Assembly: GCF_002754375.1 (NCBI RefSeq)
Contig: NZ_PEFF01000001.1
Span: 62,001 to 126,000 of the forward strand
Length of the DNA: 64,000 bases
Source: Variovorax sp. 54
GTDB taxonomy: Bacteria; Pseudomonadota; Gammaproteobacteria; Burkholderiales; Burkholderiaceae_C
Direction of reading: 5' to 3'
The translations under genes and the position numbers were made by a program. Positions 39,653 to 48,865 of the stretch are shown in pieces; position 1 is the first letter of the stretch, and each line of letters starts with the position of its first letter. The notes under the pieces are model-generated. The model ran no database searches. It was not told the DNA's origin and worked only from the letters and a program-made list of their open reading frames with translations.

Positions 39653-41485
39653 CTACTTGACGCTCGGGTCGATCCACCACATTGTCAGCATCGCCGACCC
39701 CGCCAGCAGGCGCTGCGGCAAGGGCGCGTCCGGGCGGCGCAGTTTGCGCTTGTGGGCAATGAAATACTGCTTGCCGTAGTACATCGGGGTCATGTAGTGC
39801 TGGTGGAGCAAGTAGCGGTCCAGCAGCCGCGCGGCCGCCGCGAGCGAGGCGCGGTCGTGGCTGTTGACGATCACCTCGACGATCTCGTCGACCACCGGAT
39901 CGCTGATGCCGCTCAAATTTTGGCTGCCCTTCTCGCTCGCCGATTTCGAGCTGAAGTCGTCGTACAGCTCGTTGCCCGGACTCGACGAGCCGCCCACAAG
40001 GCTGATGGCCATGTCGAAATCGAAGTCGTCCAGTTTCTTCTTCAGCAGGCTCGGATCGCGCAGGCGGTACTCCAGCCGGATGCCCAGCTTGCCAAGGTTG
40101 CGCGCATAGGGCGCAAGCACCACCCCTGAGCTGCGGTCTGCGATGTCGATGGTGATCACGAACGGCGTGCCGGCCTTGTCGCGCAGCGCGCCGTCGCGGT
40201 AGGTCCAGCCGGCCTCCTTCAGCAATTCTTGCGCCTTCACGAGGTTGCGCCGCAGACCGTCAGCGGTGTCGCCGCTGCTGTCGGGGCGCGGCAGCTCGCC
40301 CTGGGTGTTGTCGATGTAGCGCTGCTTGTTCTTGAGCTTGTCGATCAGCGCCTGCTCCTCGGGGCTGACCGCGGGCCGGGCCATGAGGTCATCGCTGTTC
40401 TGGAAGTAGCTCTGCGTGCGCCCGCGGCGCCCGTAGAACAGGTGGGCGTTGAGCCAGTCGAAATCGAAGGCCAGCGCCAGCGCCCTGCGCACGCGCATGT
40501 CGGCAAAGCGGGGCTGCCGCAGGTTGGGCGCCAGGCCCTGCATGCCGGTGAAGCGCCGGTGTTCGATCTCTTCCTTGACCAGTTCGCCGGAGTCGAAGCG
40601 ACGTCCTTTGTAGCGACGCACCCACGCGATGATCGAGCGTTCTTCCATTGCGTCGAGCGCGCCGGCCTTGAGCGACTCTTCCTCACCGAGCGCGTCCTTG
40701 AAGTACTGGTACGACACCGTGTCGTAGTTGAACATTCCCTGGCGCACGCCAAGGTTGGCGGCCCAGTAGTCCGGGCGCCGGCGGTACGAGATGAACTTGC
40801 CGTAGTCGACCTTGTCCACCACGTACGGCCCGCTCGCGATCGGCGGCTCGGTCACGATCTGGTCGAAGGGTTTGCCCTTGCCCCAGGCGCTGGAGAACAC
40901 CGGCAGCCCGCCGATGATCATGTGCAGCTCGGCGTTCTGGCGCACGAAGTCGAAACGGATGGTGCGCTCGCCCGTCACCACGGCCTCCTTGATGTCGGCC
41001 CAGTACGAGCGAAAGGTCGGCCCGGCCAGCTTGCTGCGCAAGGTGTCGAAGGAGTACTTCACGTCCTTCGCCAGCACCGGCGAGCCATCGGAAAACCGGG
41101 CCTTGGGGTTCAGTCGGAACGTGACGCTGAGACGGTCGGGCGCCAGCTGGATGTCTTCGGCCAGCAGGCCGTACTGCGAGAAGGGCTCGTCCTCGCTCGG
41201 TGTGGTCAGCGAGTCGAAAAGCAGGCCGTACTCGGAGAACACGAAGCCGTTGGCGCTGTAGCCCATGCCCACCGGCGGCACGCCGCGCAAGGTGAAGGGG
41301 TTGAGCTTGTCGAAGCCGCCGGGGGCCGACAGCGTGAGGTCGCCGCCCTTCGGCGCGTTGGGGTTCACGTAGTCGAAATGCGTGAACGACGCCGGGTACT
41401 TGGGCTCGTAACCCATGCCCAGCCCGTGCGCTGCCCACGAGGGCAGCGCCAGGAGCGTCAACATCCAGAGCAGCCAACCTCGCAT
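39653..41485 (-). CDS. yejA: Peptide ABC transporter substrate-binding protein (YejA type)
   Basis: 610 residues from ATG 41485, which gives a clean signal peptide ([21 protein letters not shown]). The frame is open 114 bp further upstream, but a longer start would bury the signal peptide. The SBP_bac_5 domain has [29 protein letters not shown] and SYFQNSDDL, typical of YejA. It binds peptides for the YejBEF importer. Only 37 bp separate it from the divergent fabI, so its promoter must overlap the fabI 5' region. Confidence 0.92.
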   Translation of the reverse strand: MRGWLLWMLTLLALPSWAAHGLGMGYEPKYPASFTHFDYVNPNAPKGGDLTLSAPGGFDKLNPFTLRGVPPVGMGYSANGFVFSEYGLLFDSLTTPSEDEPFSQYGLLAEDIQLAPDRLSVTFRLNPKARFSDGSPVLAKDVKYSFDTLRSKLAGPTFRSYWADIKEAVVTGERTIRFDFVRQNAELHMIIGGLPVFSSAWGKGKPFDQIVTEPPIASGPYVVDKVDYGKFISYRRRPDYWAANLGVRQGMFNYDTVSYQYFKDALGEEESLKAGALDAMEERSIIAWVRRYKGRRFDSGELVKEEIEHRRFTGMQGLAPNLRQPRFADMRVRRALALAFDFDWLNAHLFYGRRGRTQSYFQNSDDLMARPAVSPEEQALIDKLKNKQRYIDNTQGELPRPDSSGDTADGLRRNLVKAQELLKEAGWTYRDGALRDKAGTPFVITIDIADRSSGVVLAPYARNLGKLGIRLEYRLRDPSLLKKKLDDFDFDMAISLVGGSSSPGNELYDDFSSKSASEKGSQNLSGISDPVVDEIVEVIVNSHDRASLAAAARLLDRYLLHQHYMTPMYYGKQYFIAHKRKLRRPDAPLPQRLLAGSAMLTMWWIDPSVK

Positions 41486-41522
41486 GCGAGAATTCTGCCC
41501 AAGATTTTCACGAGGCAACTTC

Positions 41523-42305
41523 ATGGGCTTTCTTTCCGGCAAGAAACTGTTGATCACCGGTGTGTTGAGCAATCGCTCCATTGCATATGGCATTGCCAAG
41601 GCCTGTCACGACCAGGGCGCGGAACTCGCCTTCAGTTATGTCGGCGAGCGATTCAAGGACCGTATCACCGAATATGCCGCAGACTTCGGCTCGAAACTGA
41701 TTTTCGACTGCGACGTGAGCGACGACGCGCAGATCGACAAGCTCTTTGCCGACCTCGCCCAGACCTGGCCCACCTTCGACGGCTTCGTGCACAGCATCGG
41801 TTTCGCCACACGCGAATCGATTTCCGGCGACTTCCTGGACGGCCTCTCGCGCGAAGGCTTCAAGATCGCGCACGACATCAGTGCATACAGCTTCCCGGCC
41901 ATGGCCAAGGCGGCCCTGCCCTACCTCAACGCCAAGTCGGCCCTGCTCACGCTGACCTACCTGGGCGCCGCGCGCGCGCTGCCCAACTACAACACCATGG
42001 GCCTGGCCAAGGCCTCGCTCGAAGCCTCGGTGCGCTACACCGCCGCCTCGCTCGGCCCGAAGGGCATGCGCGTGAACGGCATCAGCGCCGGCCCGATCAA
42101 GACGCTGGCAGCCAGCGGCATCAAGGGCTTCGGCAAGATGCTCGCGGCCGTGGCCGACGCCTCGCCCATCGGCCGCAACGTGACCATCGAGGAAGTCGGC
42201 AATGTGGCCGCCTTCCTGCTGAGCGACCTCGCCAGCGGCGTGACCGCCGAGATCACCTATGTGGACGGCGGCTTCAGCAACGTGGTCGGAGGCATGGCGG
42301 AGTAA
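41523..42305 (+). CDS. fabI: Enoyl-[acyl-carrier-protein] reductase (NADH)
   Basis: 260 residues. Atypical short-chain dehydrogenase: cofactor motif [13 protein letters not shown], catalytic YNTMGLAK (Tyr and Lys with the Y-x6-K spacing), and the end [10 protein letters not shown]. It catalyses the last reduction of each fatty-acid elongation cycle and is the target of triclosan. ATG 41523 has GAGG 7 bp upstream. It diverges from yejA and is followed after 37 bp by the DNA ligase gene. Confidence 0.96.
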   Translation: MGFLSGKKLLITGVLSNRSIAYGIAKACHDQGAELAFSYVGERFKDRITEYAADFGSKLIFDCDVSDDAQIDKLFADLAQTWPTFDGFVHSIGFATRESISGDFLDGLSREGFKIAHDISAYSFPAMAKAALPYLNAKSALLTLTYLGAARALPNYNTMGLAKASLEASVRYTAASLGPKGMRVNGISAGPIKTLAASGIKGFGKMLAAVADASPIGRNVTIEEVGNVAAFLLSDLASGVTAEITYVDGGFSNVVGGMAE

Positions 42306-42342
42306 TTCGCACCCTCGGGCGCCCCACTCCAGTGCAATCACC

Positions 42343-43203
42343 GTGTTGAACCGACGCTCCCTCCTCCTGTTCGCGGGACTGGGCGCGGCCCTCCCCGGCC
42401 GTGCCGTGTTCGCGCGCGCCGCCGCGCCCGCCCTGATGCTGGCCGAGGTGTACCGCCCTGGCATGTCGCTCGCGGGCTACTGGGTCAGCGAGAAGTTCGA
42501 CGGCGTGCGCGGTTACTGGGACGGCCAGAAGCTCTGGACCCGCGGCGGCGAGCCCGTCGTGGCGCCCATCTGGTTCACCGCCTCGCTGCCCAAGCAGCCG
42601 CTCGACGGCGAACTGTGGGCGGGGCGTGGACGCTTCAACCACGCGATGTCCACCGTGCGCAGCCAGACGCCCAATGACCCCGCCTGGCAGGAAATCCGCT
42701 TCATGGTGTTCGACCTCCCGGCCCAGGGCGGCGACTTCAACACCCGCCTTGCAGTGTTGCGCAAGCTGCTGCCGATCACCGACGCGCCGTGGGTCATGCC
42801 CGTGCCGCAGCAGCCCGCGACGACACACGAGGACCTGCAGGCACTGCTCGACAAGACCGTGAAGATGGGCGGCGAAGGCCTGATGCTGCACCGGGGCAGC
42901 TCGCTCTACCGCGGCGAACGCAACAACGACCTGCTCAAGGTCAAGCCCTATGAAGACGCCGAGGCGCGGGTCGTCGCGCACGTCGGCGGCAAGGGCAAGC
43001 ACGGCGGCCGGCTCGGCGCGCTCGTGGTCGAAACCCCCGAGGGCAAACGCCTCAAGCTCGGCACCGGATTCACCGACGCCGAACGCGAAGATCCGCCGGC
43101 CATCGGCACCTGGGTCACCTATCGCTACAACGGACTCAACCCGGGCGGGTTGCCGCGCTTCGCGCGCTTCATGCGCGTGCGCGACGACATGCCGACACGC
43201 TAG
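42343..43203 (+). CDS. Exported minimal ATP-dependent DNA ligase (LigE type)
   Basis: 286 residues from GTG 42343. The N terminus LNRRSLLLFAGLGAALPG reads as a signal peptide with a twin arginine, so Tat or Sec export is likely. The nucleotidyltransferase domain has motif I KFDG (Lys51, the AMP acceptor) in YWVSEKFDGVRGYW, motif III-like FMVFDLPA, motif IV GEGLMLH and motif V LLKVKPY. A short OB domain follows. This is the minimal LigE form without zinc or HhH domains. Such ligases are placed in the periplasm, possibly for incoming DNA. It lies 37 bp after fabI. Confidence 0.85.
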   Translation: MLNRRSLLLFAGLGAALPGRAVFARAAAPALMLAEVYRPGMSLAGYWVSEKFDGVRGYWDGQKLWTRGGEPVVAPIWFTASLPKQPLDGELWAGRGRFNHAMSTVRSQTPNDPAWQEIRFMVFDLPAQGGDFNTRLAVLRKLLPITDAPWVMPVPQQPATTHEDLQALLDKTVKMGGEGLMLHRGSSLYRGERNNDLLKVKPYEDAEARVVAHVGGKGKHGGRLGALVVETPEGKRLKLGTGFTDAEREDPPAIGTWVTYRYNGLNPGGLPRFARFMRVRDDMPTR

Positions 43204-43209
43204 GGACAA

Positions 43210-43225
43210 GCCCGCGTCAGCGGGC
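43210..43225. terminator. Hairpin between converging ligase and fasciclin genes
   Basis: GCCCGC-GTCA-GCGGGC is a perfect 6-bp stem with a 4-nt loop, 6 bp after the ligase stop and 9 bp before the fasciclin stop. It has no T-run on either strand, so it is at best a weak or Rho-assisted bidirectional terminator. Confidence 0.4.
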
Positions 43226-43234
43226 AAGTGCCGC

Positions 43235-43801
43235 TCACTTGGGCAGCAGCACCTTGTCGACCACGTGGATCACGCCGTTCGACTGGTAGACGTTGGGGAT
43301 CGTGACCGTCGCGGTGCCGCCCTTCTCGTCCGTGATCGTGAGCTTGCTGCCCGCCATCTTGGCCCACAGCATGCCGCCGGCCACGGTCTTGAGTTCGGCG
43401 GTGCCTTTCCCGGCCTTGATCTCCTTCTTGAGCTCGGCCGCATCGAGCTTGCCCGACACCACGTGGTAGGTCAGCACGCCTGTGAGCGTGGCCTTGTTCT
43501 CGGGCTTGAGCAGCGTGTCCACGGTGCCGGCCGGCAGCCCATCGAAGGCCGCATTGGTCGGCGCGAACACGGTGAACGGACCCGCCCCCTTGAGCGTGTC
43601 GACCAGGCCCGCGGCCTTGACCGCGGCCACCAGCGTGGTGTGATCCTTGGAGTTGACCGCGTTGTCGATGATGTCCTTGGTCGGCAGCATCGGCGCACCG
43701 CCGACCATGACCGAAGCGGCAACGGCGGAGAAGGCACCGGCCGAAAGCGCGATGGCGAGTGCCACACCCGCCATGCGGCGGTGTTGAGAAAAACGGATCA
43801 T
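43235..43801 (-). CDS. Fasciclin (FAS1) domain secreted protein
   Basis: 188 residues. The signal peptide (VALAIALSAGAFSAVAA) ends near residue 30. One FAS1 domain follows, with the H1 motif FTVFAPTNAAFDGLP, YHVVSGKLDA and the H2 end NGVIHVVDKVLLPK. Bacterial FAS1 proteins are extracellular or periplasmic adhesion-type proteins. ATG 43801 has AGGAG 7 bp upstream and was preferred to the longer frame. Confidence 0.9.
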   Translation of the reverse strand: MIRFSQHRRMAGVALAIALSAGAFSAVAASVMVGGAPMLPTKDIIDNAVNSKDHTTLVAAVKAAGLVDTLKGAGPFTVFAPTNAAFDGLPAGTVDTLLKPENKATLTGVLTYHVVSGKLDAAELKKEIKAGKGTAELKTVAGGMLWAKMAGSKLTITDEKGGTATVTIPNVYQSNGVIHVVDKVLLPK

Positions 43802-43895
43802 TGAAAGCTCCTGGTTGAGGAAGGAAGCCGCTGGCCAAATGCAGCGGCCTGCTTTCAATACGCCTCGATCCCCGGAGTGGATTCGCCTTCGCCGA

Positions 43896-46214
43896 CTACT
43901 TCTTCGGCACTGCGCGCACGCAGTCCGCGTAGTAGCGCTTCTTGCCGGTCTCGTCGACGCGCGCCACCAGACCGTGGATGTCGGTTTCGAAGCCCGGGCA
44001 CTGCAGGTTGAACTCGCGCGAGAACTTCAGGTAGTCGACGATCTTCTTATTGAAGACTTCGCCCGGAATCAGCAGCGGAATGCCCGGCGGGTACGGCGTG
44101 ATCAGGCTGGTGGTGATGCGGCCTTCGAGCTCGTCGATCTCCACGCGCTCGGTCTTGCGGTGCGCGATGTGGGCGAAGGCGTCGCTGGGCTTCATGGCCG
44201 GCGTCAGGTCGCTCAGGTACATCTCGGTCGTGAGGCGCGCCACGTCATAGCGCGCGTACAGCTGATGGATGTGCTGGCACAGGTCGCGCAGGCCCAGGCG
44301 CTCGTAACCCGGGTGCTGCTGGCAGAACTCGGGGAGGATGCGCCACATCGGCTGGTTGCGCGCGTAGTCGTCCTTGAACTGCTGCAGCGCCGTGAGCAGC
44401 GTGTTCCAGCGGCCCTTGGTGATGCCGATGGTGAACATGATGAAGAAGCTGTACAGGCCCGTCTTCTCCACGATCACGCCGTGCTCGGCGAGGAACTTGG
44501 TCACCACGCTGGCGGGGATGCCGGTCTCGGCAAAGTTGCCTTCCAGGTCGAGGCCCGGCGTGACGATGGTCGACTTGATCGGGTCGAGCATGTTGAAGCC
44601 GTCGGCCAGGTCGCCAAAGCCGTGCCAGTTGCGCGGCGACGACTTCTTGCTCTTGGCACGCTTGGAAGGCTGGGCGTCTTTCTCGCCCTTCATGATCCAG
44701 TCTTCGGCGCGGCCAATGCCTTCGTCGACGAGCTTCTCGGGGCCCCAGACCTTGAACCACCACTCGTCCTTGCCGAACTCTTCCTCGACCTTGCGCATGG
44801 CGCGGCGGAAGTCGAGCGCTTCAAGAATGCTCTCTTCCACCAGCGCGGTGCCGCCGGGCGGTTCCATCATGGCGGCGGCCACGTCGCAGCTCGCGATGAT
44901 CGCGTACTGCGGGCTGGTCGACGAGTGCATCAGGTAGGCCTCGTTGAAGAGGTCGCGGTCGAGCGCGCGGTTCTGCGAGTCCTGCACCAGCACGTGGCTG
45001 GCCTGGCTGATGCCGGCGAGCAGCTTGTGCGTCGACTGCGTGGCGAACACCAGCGAATCCTTCGGGCGCACGCGGCGCTTGCCCATCGCGTGGTACGCGC
45101 CGTAGAACGGGTGGAAGGCGGCGTGCGGCAGCCAGGCTTCGTCGAAGTGCAGCGTGTCGACGTAGCCGTCGAGCATGTTCTTGATGGTCTCTGTGTTGTA
45201 GATCACGCCGTCGTAGGTCGACTGCGTGAGCGTCATCACGCGCGGCTTGACCTTGTTCGGGTCCACGTCGGCCAGCAGCGGGTTGGCCTTGATCTTGGCC
45301 TTGATGGCGCTCTGCTCGAACTCGCTCTTGGGAATCGGACCGATGATGCCGAAGTGGTTGCGCGTGGGCTTCATGAACACGGGAATCGCGCCGGTCATGA
45401 TGATCGCGTGCAGGATCGACTTGTGGCAGTTGCGGTCGACCACCACCACGTCGTCGGGCGCCACCGTGTGGTGCCACACCATCTTGTTGCTGGTGCTGGT
45501 GCCGTTGGTCACGAAGAAGCAGTGGTCGGCGTTGAAGATGCGCGCCGCATTGCGCTCGCTGGCCGCTACCGGGCCGGTGTGGTCGAGCAGCTGGCCCAGT
45601 TCTTCCACGGCGTTGCAGACGTCGGCGCGCAGCATGTTCTCGCCGAAGAACTGATGGAACATCCGGCCCACCGGGCTCTTCAGGAACGCCACGCCGCCCG
45701 AGTGGCCCGGGCAGTGCCACGAGTACGAACCGTCTTCGGCGTAGTCGATCAGCGCCTTGAAGAACGGCGGCTGCACGCCTTCGAGGTAGCTCTTGGCCTC
45801 GCGGATGATGTGGCGCGCCACGAACTCGGGGGTGTCCTCGAACATGTGGATGAAGCCGTGCAGCTCGCGCAGGATGTCGTTCGGGATGTGGCGCGCGGTC
45901 TTGGTCTCGCCATAGATGTATATCGGCACGTCGGCGTTCTTGCGGCGCACCTCGCCGATGAAGCTGCGCAGGCTCAGCACGGCCGGGTCGAGGTCGGGGC
46001 CGACCGTGAACTCCTCGTCGTCGATCGACAGGATGAAGGCGCTGGCGCGGCTTTGCTGCTGCGCGAACTGGCTCAGGTCGCCGTAGCTCGTGACGCCCAG
46101 CACCTCGAAGCCCTCGCTTTCGAAGGCCTGCGCGAGCGCGCGGATGCCGAGGCCCGAAGTGTTTTCGGAGCGGAAGTCCTCGTCGATGATGACGATGGGA
46201 AAGCGGAATTTCAT
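43896..46214 (-). CDS. Basic amino-acid decarboxylase (Orn/Lys/Arg decarboxylase class I)
   Basis: 772 residues. An N-terminal response-regulator-like wing domain (about 1-130) precedes a PLP fold-type I domain with SWHCPGHSGG, HFDEAW and the PLP lysine in ATQSTHKLLAG, and the C-terminal domain (PYPPGIPLLIPGE). Full length for the inducible family AdiA/CadA/SpeF. Lys, Arg or Orn specificity cannot be read safely; the residues resemble arginine/lysine types. No antiporter gene is adjacent, so it is not a classic acid-resistance pair. Confidence 0.9.
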   Translation of the reverse strand: MKFRFPIVIIDEDFRSENTSGLGIRALAQAFESEGFEVLGVTSYGDLSQFAQQQSRASAFILSIDDEEFTVGPDLDPAVLSLRSFIGEVRRKNADVPIYIYGETKTARHIPNDILRELHGFIHMFEDTPEFVARHIIREAKSYLEGVQPPFFKALIDYAEDGSYSWHCPGHSGGVAFLKSPVGRMFHQFFGENMLRADVCNAVEELGQLLDHTGPVAASERNAARIFNADHCFFVTNGTSTSNKMVWHHTVAPDDVVVVDRNCHKSILHAIIMTGAIPVFMKPTRNHFGIIGPIPKSEFEQSAIKAKIKANPLLADVDPNKVKPRVMTLTQSTYDGVIYNTETIKNMLDGYVDTLHFDEAWLPHAAFHPFYGAYHAMGKRRVRPKDSLVFATQSTHKLLAGISQASHVLVQDSQNRALDRDLFNEAYLMHSSTSPQYAIIASCDVAAAMMEPPGGTALVEESILEALDFRRAMRKVEEEFGKDEWWFKVWGPEKLVDEGIGRAEDWIMKGEKDAQPSKRAKSKKSSPRNWHGFGDLADGFNMLDPIKSTIVTPGLDLEGNFAETGIPASVVTKFLAEHGVIVEKTGLYSFFIMFTIGITKGRWNTLLTALQQFKDDYARNQPMWRILPEFCQQHPGYERLGLRDLCQHIHQLYARYDVARLTTEMYLSDLTPAMKPSDAFAHIAHRKTERVEIDELEGRITTSLITPYPPGIPLLIPGEVFNKKIVDYLKFSREFNLQCPGFETDIHGLVARVDETGKKRYYADCVRAVPKK

Positions 46215-46430
46215 GAGCGGGGCTCCGGACAGGCAGTCAGACAGGCAATGAGCGAGGCGCGAAGTGTACGGAATTCGGATGACGGATTGCGCCGGCCGGG
46301 TTCAAGCCCGCAGAGGCGCACGACTGCGAAGGGCTCCACCGGGCGCCATACCCCTACGCGATACAGGCGCTTGGCACGCCATGCCGCAGAATGGCGACGA
46401 TCCGAGTAACAAGAAAAGAGAGGAGTTGCC

Positions 46431-46844
46431 ATGGGACATCCCACCTTCTGGTGGCTGATCGCAGGAGCGGCCATCGTGGCCGAGTTGTTGTCCGGCACGG
46501 TGTACCTGCTGCTGCTGGCTGCCGGCTTCGCCGCCGCGGCCATCGCCGCGCACCTGGGCTTCGACCTCGTCACGCAGCTGCTCGTGGCCGCCGTGGTCGG
46601 CGTGGGCGCGGTCGTGACCTGGTACCTGATCCGACGCAACCGTCCGGCCACGCCCACCAGCGATCTCAACCTGGACATCGGCGAGAGCGTGTTCGTCGAT
46701 GCCTGGAACCCCGACGGCACCGCCACCGTGCGCTACCGCGGCTCGCAATGGACCGTCGTGCTGCGCGCGGGCCATGCGCCTTCCACCGGCGAACACCGCG
46801 TGGTCGAGATCATCGGCAGCCGCCTCGTGGTCGACAAGATCTAG
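46431..46844 (+). CDS. NfeD-family membrane protein
   Basis: 137 residues: two or three N-terminal hydrophobic segments (WWLIAGAAIVAELLSG, LLAAGFAAAAIAA, LLVAAVVGVGAVVTWYLI), then a soluble OB-fold NfeD domain ending VVEIIGSRLVVDKI. This is the short NfeD1b form that works with SPFH proteins. AGGAG precedes ATG 46431 by 5 bp. The SPFH gene follows after 48 bp, the classical pairing. The 216 bp upstream, divergent from the decarboxylase, show no motif I can name. Confidence 0.88.
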   Translation: MGHPTFWWLIAGAAIVAELLSGTVYLLLLAAGFAAAAIAAHLGFDLVTQLLVAAVVGVGAVVTWYLIRRNRPATPTSDLNLDIGESVFVDAWNPDGTATVRYRGSQWTVVLRAGHAPSTGEHRVVEIIGSRLVVDKI

Positions 46845-46892
46845 CAGTTCAATCCGTCCGTCAGAAAAACGCATTCGAAAAGGAAGCACACC

Positions 46893-47822
46893 ATGGAATT
46901 TTCCGTTCCTCTCATCATCCTGGTCATCGCGATCATCTTCATCAGCCAGTCGGTCAAGTTCGTGCCGCAGCAGAACGCATGGGTGCGCGAGCGCCTGGGC
47001 AAGTACCACGGCACCATGACGCCCGGCCCGAACTTCCTGATCCCGTTCATCGACCGCGTGGCCTACAAGCACAGCCTGAAGGAAATCCCGCTCGACGTGC
47101 CCAGCCAGATCTGCATCACGCGCGACAACACGCAGCTGCAGGTCGACGGCATCCTGTACTTCCAGGTGACCGACCCGATGCGCGCGAGCTACGGCTCGTC
47201 GAACTACATCGTGGCCGTGACCCAGCTCGCGCAGACCTCGCTGCGCAGCGTGATCGGCAAGCTCGAGCTCGACAAGACCTTCGAAGAGCGCGACGTGATC
47301 AACGCCCAGGTGGTGGCCGCGATCGACGAGGCCGCGCTCAACTGGGGCGTGAAGGTGCTGCGCTACGAAATCAAGGACCTGACGCCGCCGAAGGAAATTC
47401 TGCTGGCCATGCAGGCGCAGATCACCGCCGAACGCGGCAAGCGCGCGCTCATCGCCGCGTCCGAAGGCCGTCGCCAGGAACAGATCAACATCGCCACCGG
47501 CGAACGCGAAGCCTTCATTGCCCGCTCCGAGGGCGAGAAGCAGGCGCAGATCAACAACGCGCAAGGTGAAGCCGCCGCCATCACGGCCGTGGCCACCGCC
47601 ACCGCAGACGCCATCGAGCGCGTGGCCGCCGCCATCCAGAAGCCGGGCGGCGAACAGGCCGTGCAGCTGAAGGTGGCCGAGCGCGCCGTCGATGCCTACG
47701 GCAAGGTGGCCGCCGACTCGAAGACCACGCTGATCGTGCCGAGCAACATGACCGAGACGGCCGCGCTGATCTCGTCGGCGATGCGCATGATCCAAACCGG
47801 CAAAAGCTCCGGCCCGACCTGA
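46893..47822 (+). CDS. qmcA: SPFH/Band 7 protein (QmcA/stomatin-like)
   Basis: 309 residues. An N-terminal membrane anchor (IILVIAIIFISQSV) is followed by the SPFH domain (VPQQNAWVRERLGKYHGTM, LDVPSQICITRDNTQLQVD) and a long coiled-coil with GEREAFIARSEGEKQAQIN. Such proteins form membrane microdomain cages and pair with NfeD. Its stop region overlaps the -35 of the tRNA-Ser promoter. Confidence 0.9.
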   Translation: MEFSVPLIILVIAIIFISQSVKFVPQQNAWVRERLGKYHGTMTPGPNFLIPFIDRVAYKHSLKEIPLDVPSQICITRDNTQLQVDGILYFQVTDPMRASYGSSNYIVAVTQLAQTSLRSVIGKLELDKTFEERDVINAQVVAAIDEAALNWGVKVLRYEIKDLTPPKEILLAMQAQITAERGKRALIAASEGRRQEQINIATGEREAFIARSEGEKQAQINNAQGEAAAITAVATATADAIERVAAAIQKPGGEQAVQLKVAERAVDAYGKVAADSKTTLIVPSNMTETAALISSAMRMIQTGKSSGPT

Positions 47823-47847
47823 AATCGGCCGAAACCCACGCTACAAT
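47819..47847 (+). promoter_or_regulatory. Probable promoter of tRNA-Ser
   Basis: CTGAAA (47819-47824) and TACAAT (47842-47847) are separated by 17 bp and lie 10 bp before the tRNA 5' end. The -35 overlaps the last codon and stop of the SPFH gene, so the tRNA promoter is partly inside the coding region. Confidence 0.55.
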
Positions 47848-47857
47848 CGTGGGCTCA

Positions 47858-47948
47858 GGAGCGGTGGATGAGCGGTTTAAGTCGCACGCCTGGAAAGCGT
47901 GTGAGGGTTAATAGCCCTCCGCGGGTTCGAATCCCGCCTGCTCCGCCA
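47858..47948 (+). tRNA. tRNA-Ser (anticodon GGA)
   Basis: 91 nt including the encoded CCA. The acceptor arms GGAGCGG and CTGCTCC pair over 7 bp (one G-U), with discriminator G. The anticodon stem CACGC/GCGTG encloses CTGGAAA, giving anticodon GGA for UCC/UCU codons. A long variable arm and a GGTTCGAATCC T-arm complete a class II tRNA. A terminator follows 8 bp later. Confidence 0.97.
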
Positions 47949-47955
47949 AAACGAT

Positions 47956-47988
47956 GCCCCAGTAGCTGTTCAGCTGCTGGGGCTTTTT
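47956..47988 (+). terminator. Rho-independent terminator after tRNA-Ser
   Basis: GCCCCAGTAGCTG-TT-CAGCTGCTGGGGC forms a 13-bp stem with one mismatch at its middle, followed by five T (47984-47988). It lies immediately after the tRNA on the same strand. Confidence 0.92.
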
Positions 47989-48063
47989 GTTTGTAGGGCG
48001 CCCGCAATGGGTTTGCCTGTGCCTTGCGAACGCCGGGCATGCCGTTGCCCGACCTCCTCCGGC

Positions 48064-48807
48064 TCAGCTGAACACGCTTTCGAGATCGACCTCTTCCGCG
48101 CTGTCGTCCAGCTTCAGGCTCTGCTCGATGTGATCGAGGTGATGCAGCATGAGCTTCTCGGCCTGCGCAGCATCGCCGCGGTTCACGGCGGCGACGATTT
48201 CCTCGTGCTCGTCGGCGCGGCAGCTGGTGGCCGTGGGCGCGTCGTACAGCGAGATGATCAGGCAGGTCAGCACCGACAACTCGCGCATCGAGCGCGCCAG
48301 CGCCGAGTTGCCGGCCAGCTCGGCCAGCAGCACATGGAACTCGCCCGACAGCCGCACGATGGCGCGCTTGTCGTCGCGGCGGCGTGCGTCGGCTTCGAGT
48401 TCGATGTGGCGTTGCAGGCGCTCCCGCTTGGCGTCGTCGAGCGTGCGGATCAAACGGCGCAGCACACCGGGTTCGATGAGACGTCGCGCCTCAAACACAT
48501 CCTGCGCCTGCTCGATGGTGGGCTTGGCGACGAAGGCGCCGCGTTGCGGCACCAGCTCGACGATCTGTTCATGCGCCAGCCGGGCCAGCACTTCGCGCAC
48601 CTTGGCGCGGCTGGTAGCGAAGATCGTGGCCAGCCGGTCTTCGCCCAGCTTCGTGCCCGGTGCGAGACGGTGTTCCAGGATGGCGGCCGAAATCTTCTCG
48701 GCGATTTCATCGACGCTGTGTTCGCGGGCGTTGGGGGCACCGGTCGTGCCGGTGGCGCCAGCGGCGCCGTTCGCGCTGGTCTTGCGGGCTGGGGCTTTGG
48801 TGGGCAT
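48064..48807 (-). CDS. GntR-family regulator, FCD subfamily
   Basis: 247 residues. After a low-complexity Ala/Thr/Gly start (1-28), the winged helix (AEKISAAILEHRLAPGTKLG, FATSRAKVREVLARLAHEQI) leads to an all-helical FCD domain whose metal or ligand residues include FHVLLAELAGN and HLDHIEQSL. FCD regulators respond to carboxylic acids. It is the last gene of the hydantoinase operon; the TGTTGAC array upstream of that operon is the likely target. Confidence 0.87.
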   Translation of the reverse strand: MPTKAPARKTSANGAAGATGTTGAPNAREHSVDEIAEKISAAILEHRLAPGTKLGEDRLATIFATSRAKVREVLARLAHEQIVELVPQRGAFVAKPTIEQAQDVFEARRLIEPGVLRRLIRTLDDAKRERLQRHIELEADARRRDDKRAIVRLSGEFHVLLAELAGNSALARSMRELSVLTCLIISLYDAPTATSCRADEHEEIVAAVNRGDAAQAEKLMLHHLDHIEQSLKLDDSAEEVDLESVFS

Positions 48808-48865
48808 CGGCGCCGATTCTATCGACGCCCCCTCCAGGCTGCAGTGCGCCACGAGGCCCACCACC

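Noticed and set aside
43815..46409. 864-residue plus-strand frame opposite the decarboxylase
   Set aside because: Antisense shadow rich in Val/Arg/His; the minus-strand gene has intact PLP motifs and full length.
46215..46430. Possible small gene between the decarboxylase and NfeD
   Set aside because: Short frames only, without Shine-Dalgarno or coding character; taken as a divergent promoter region.
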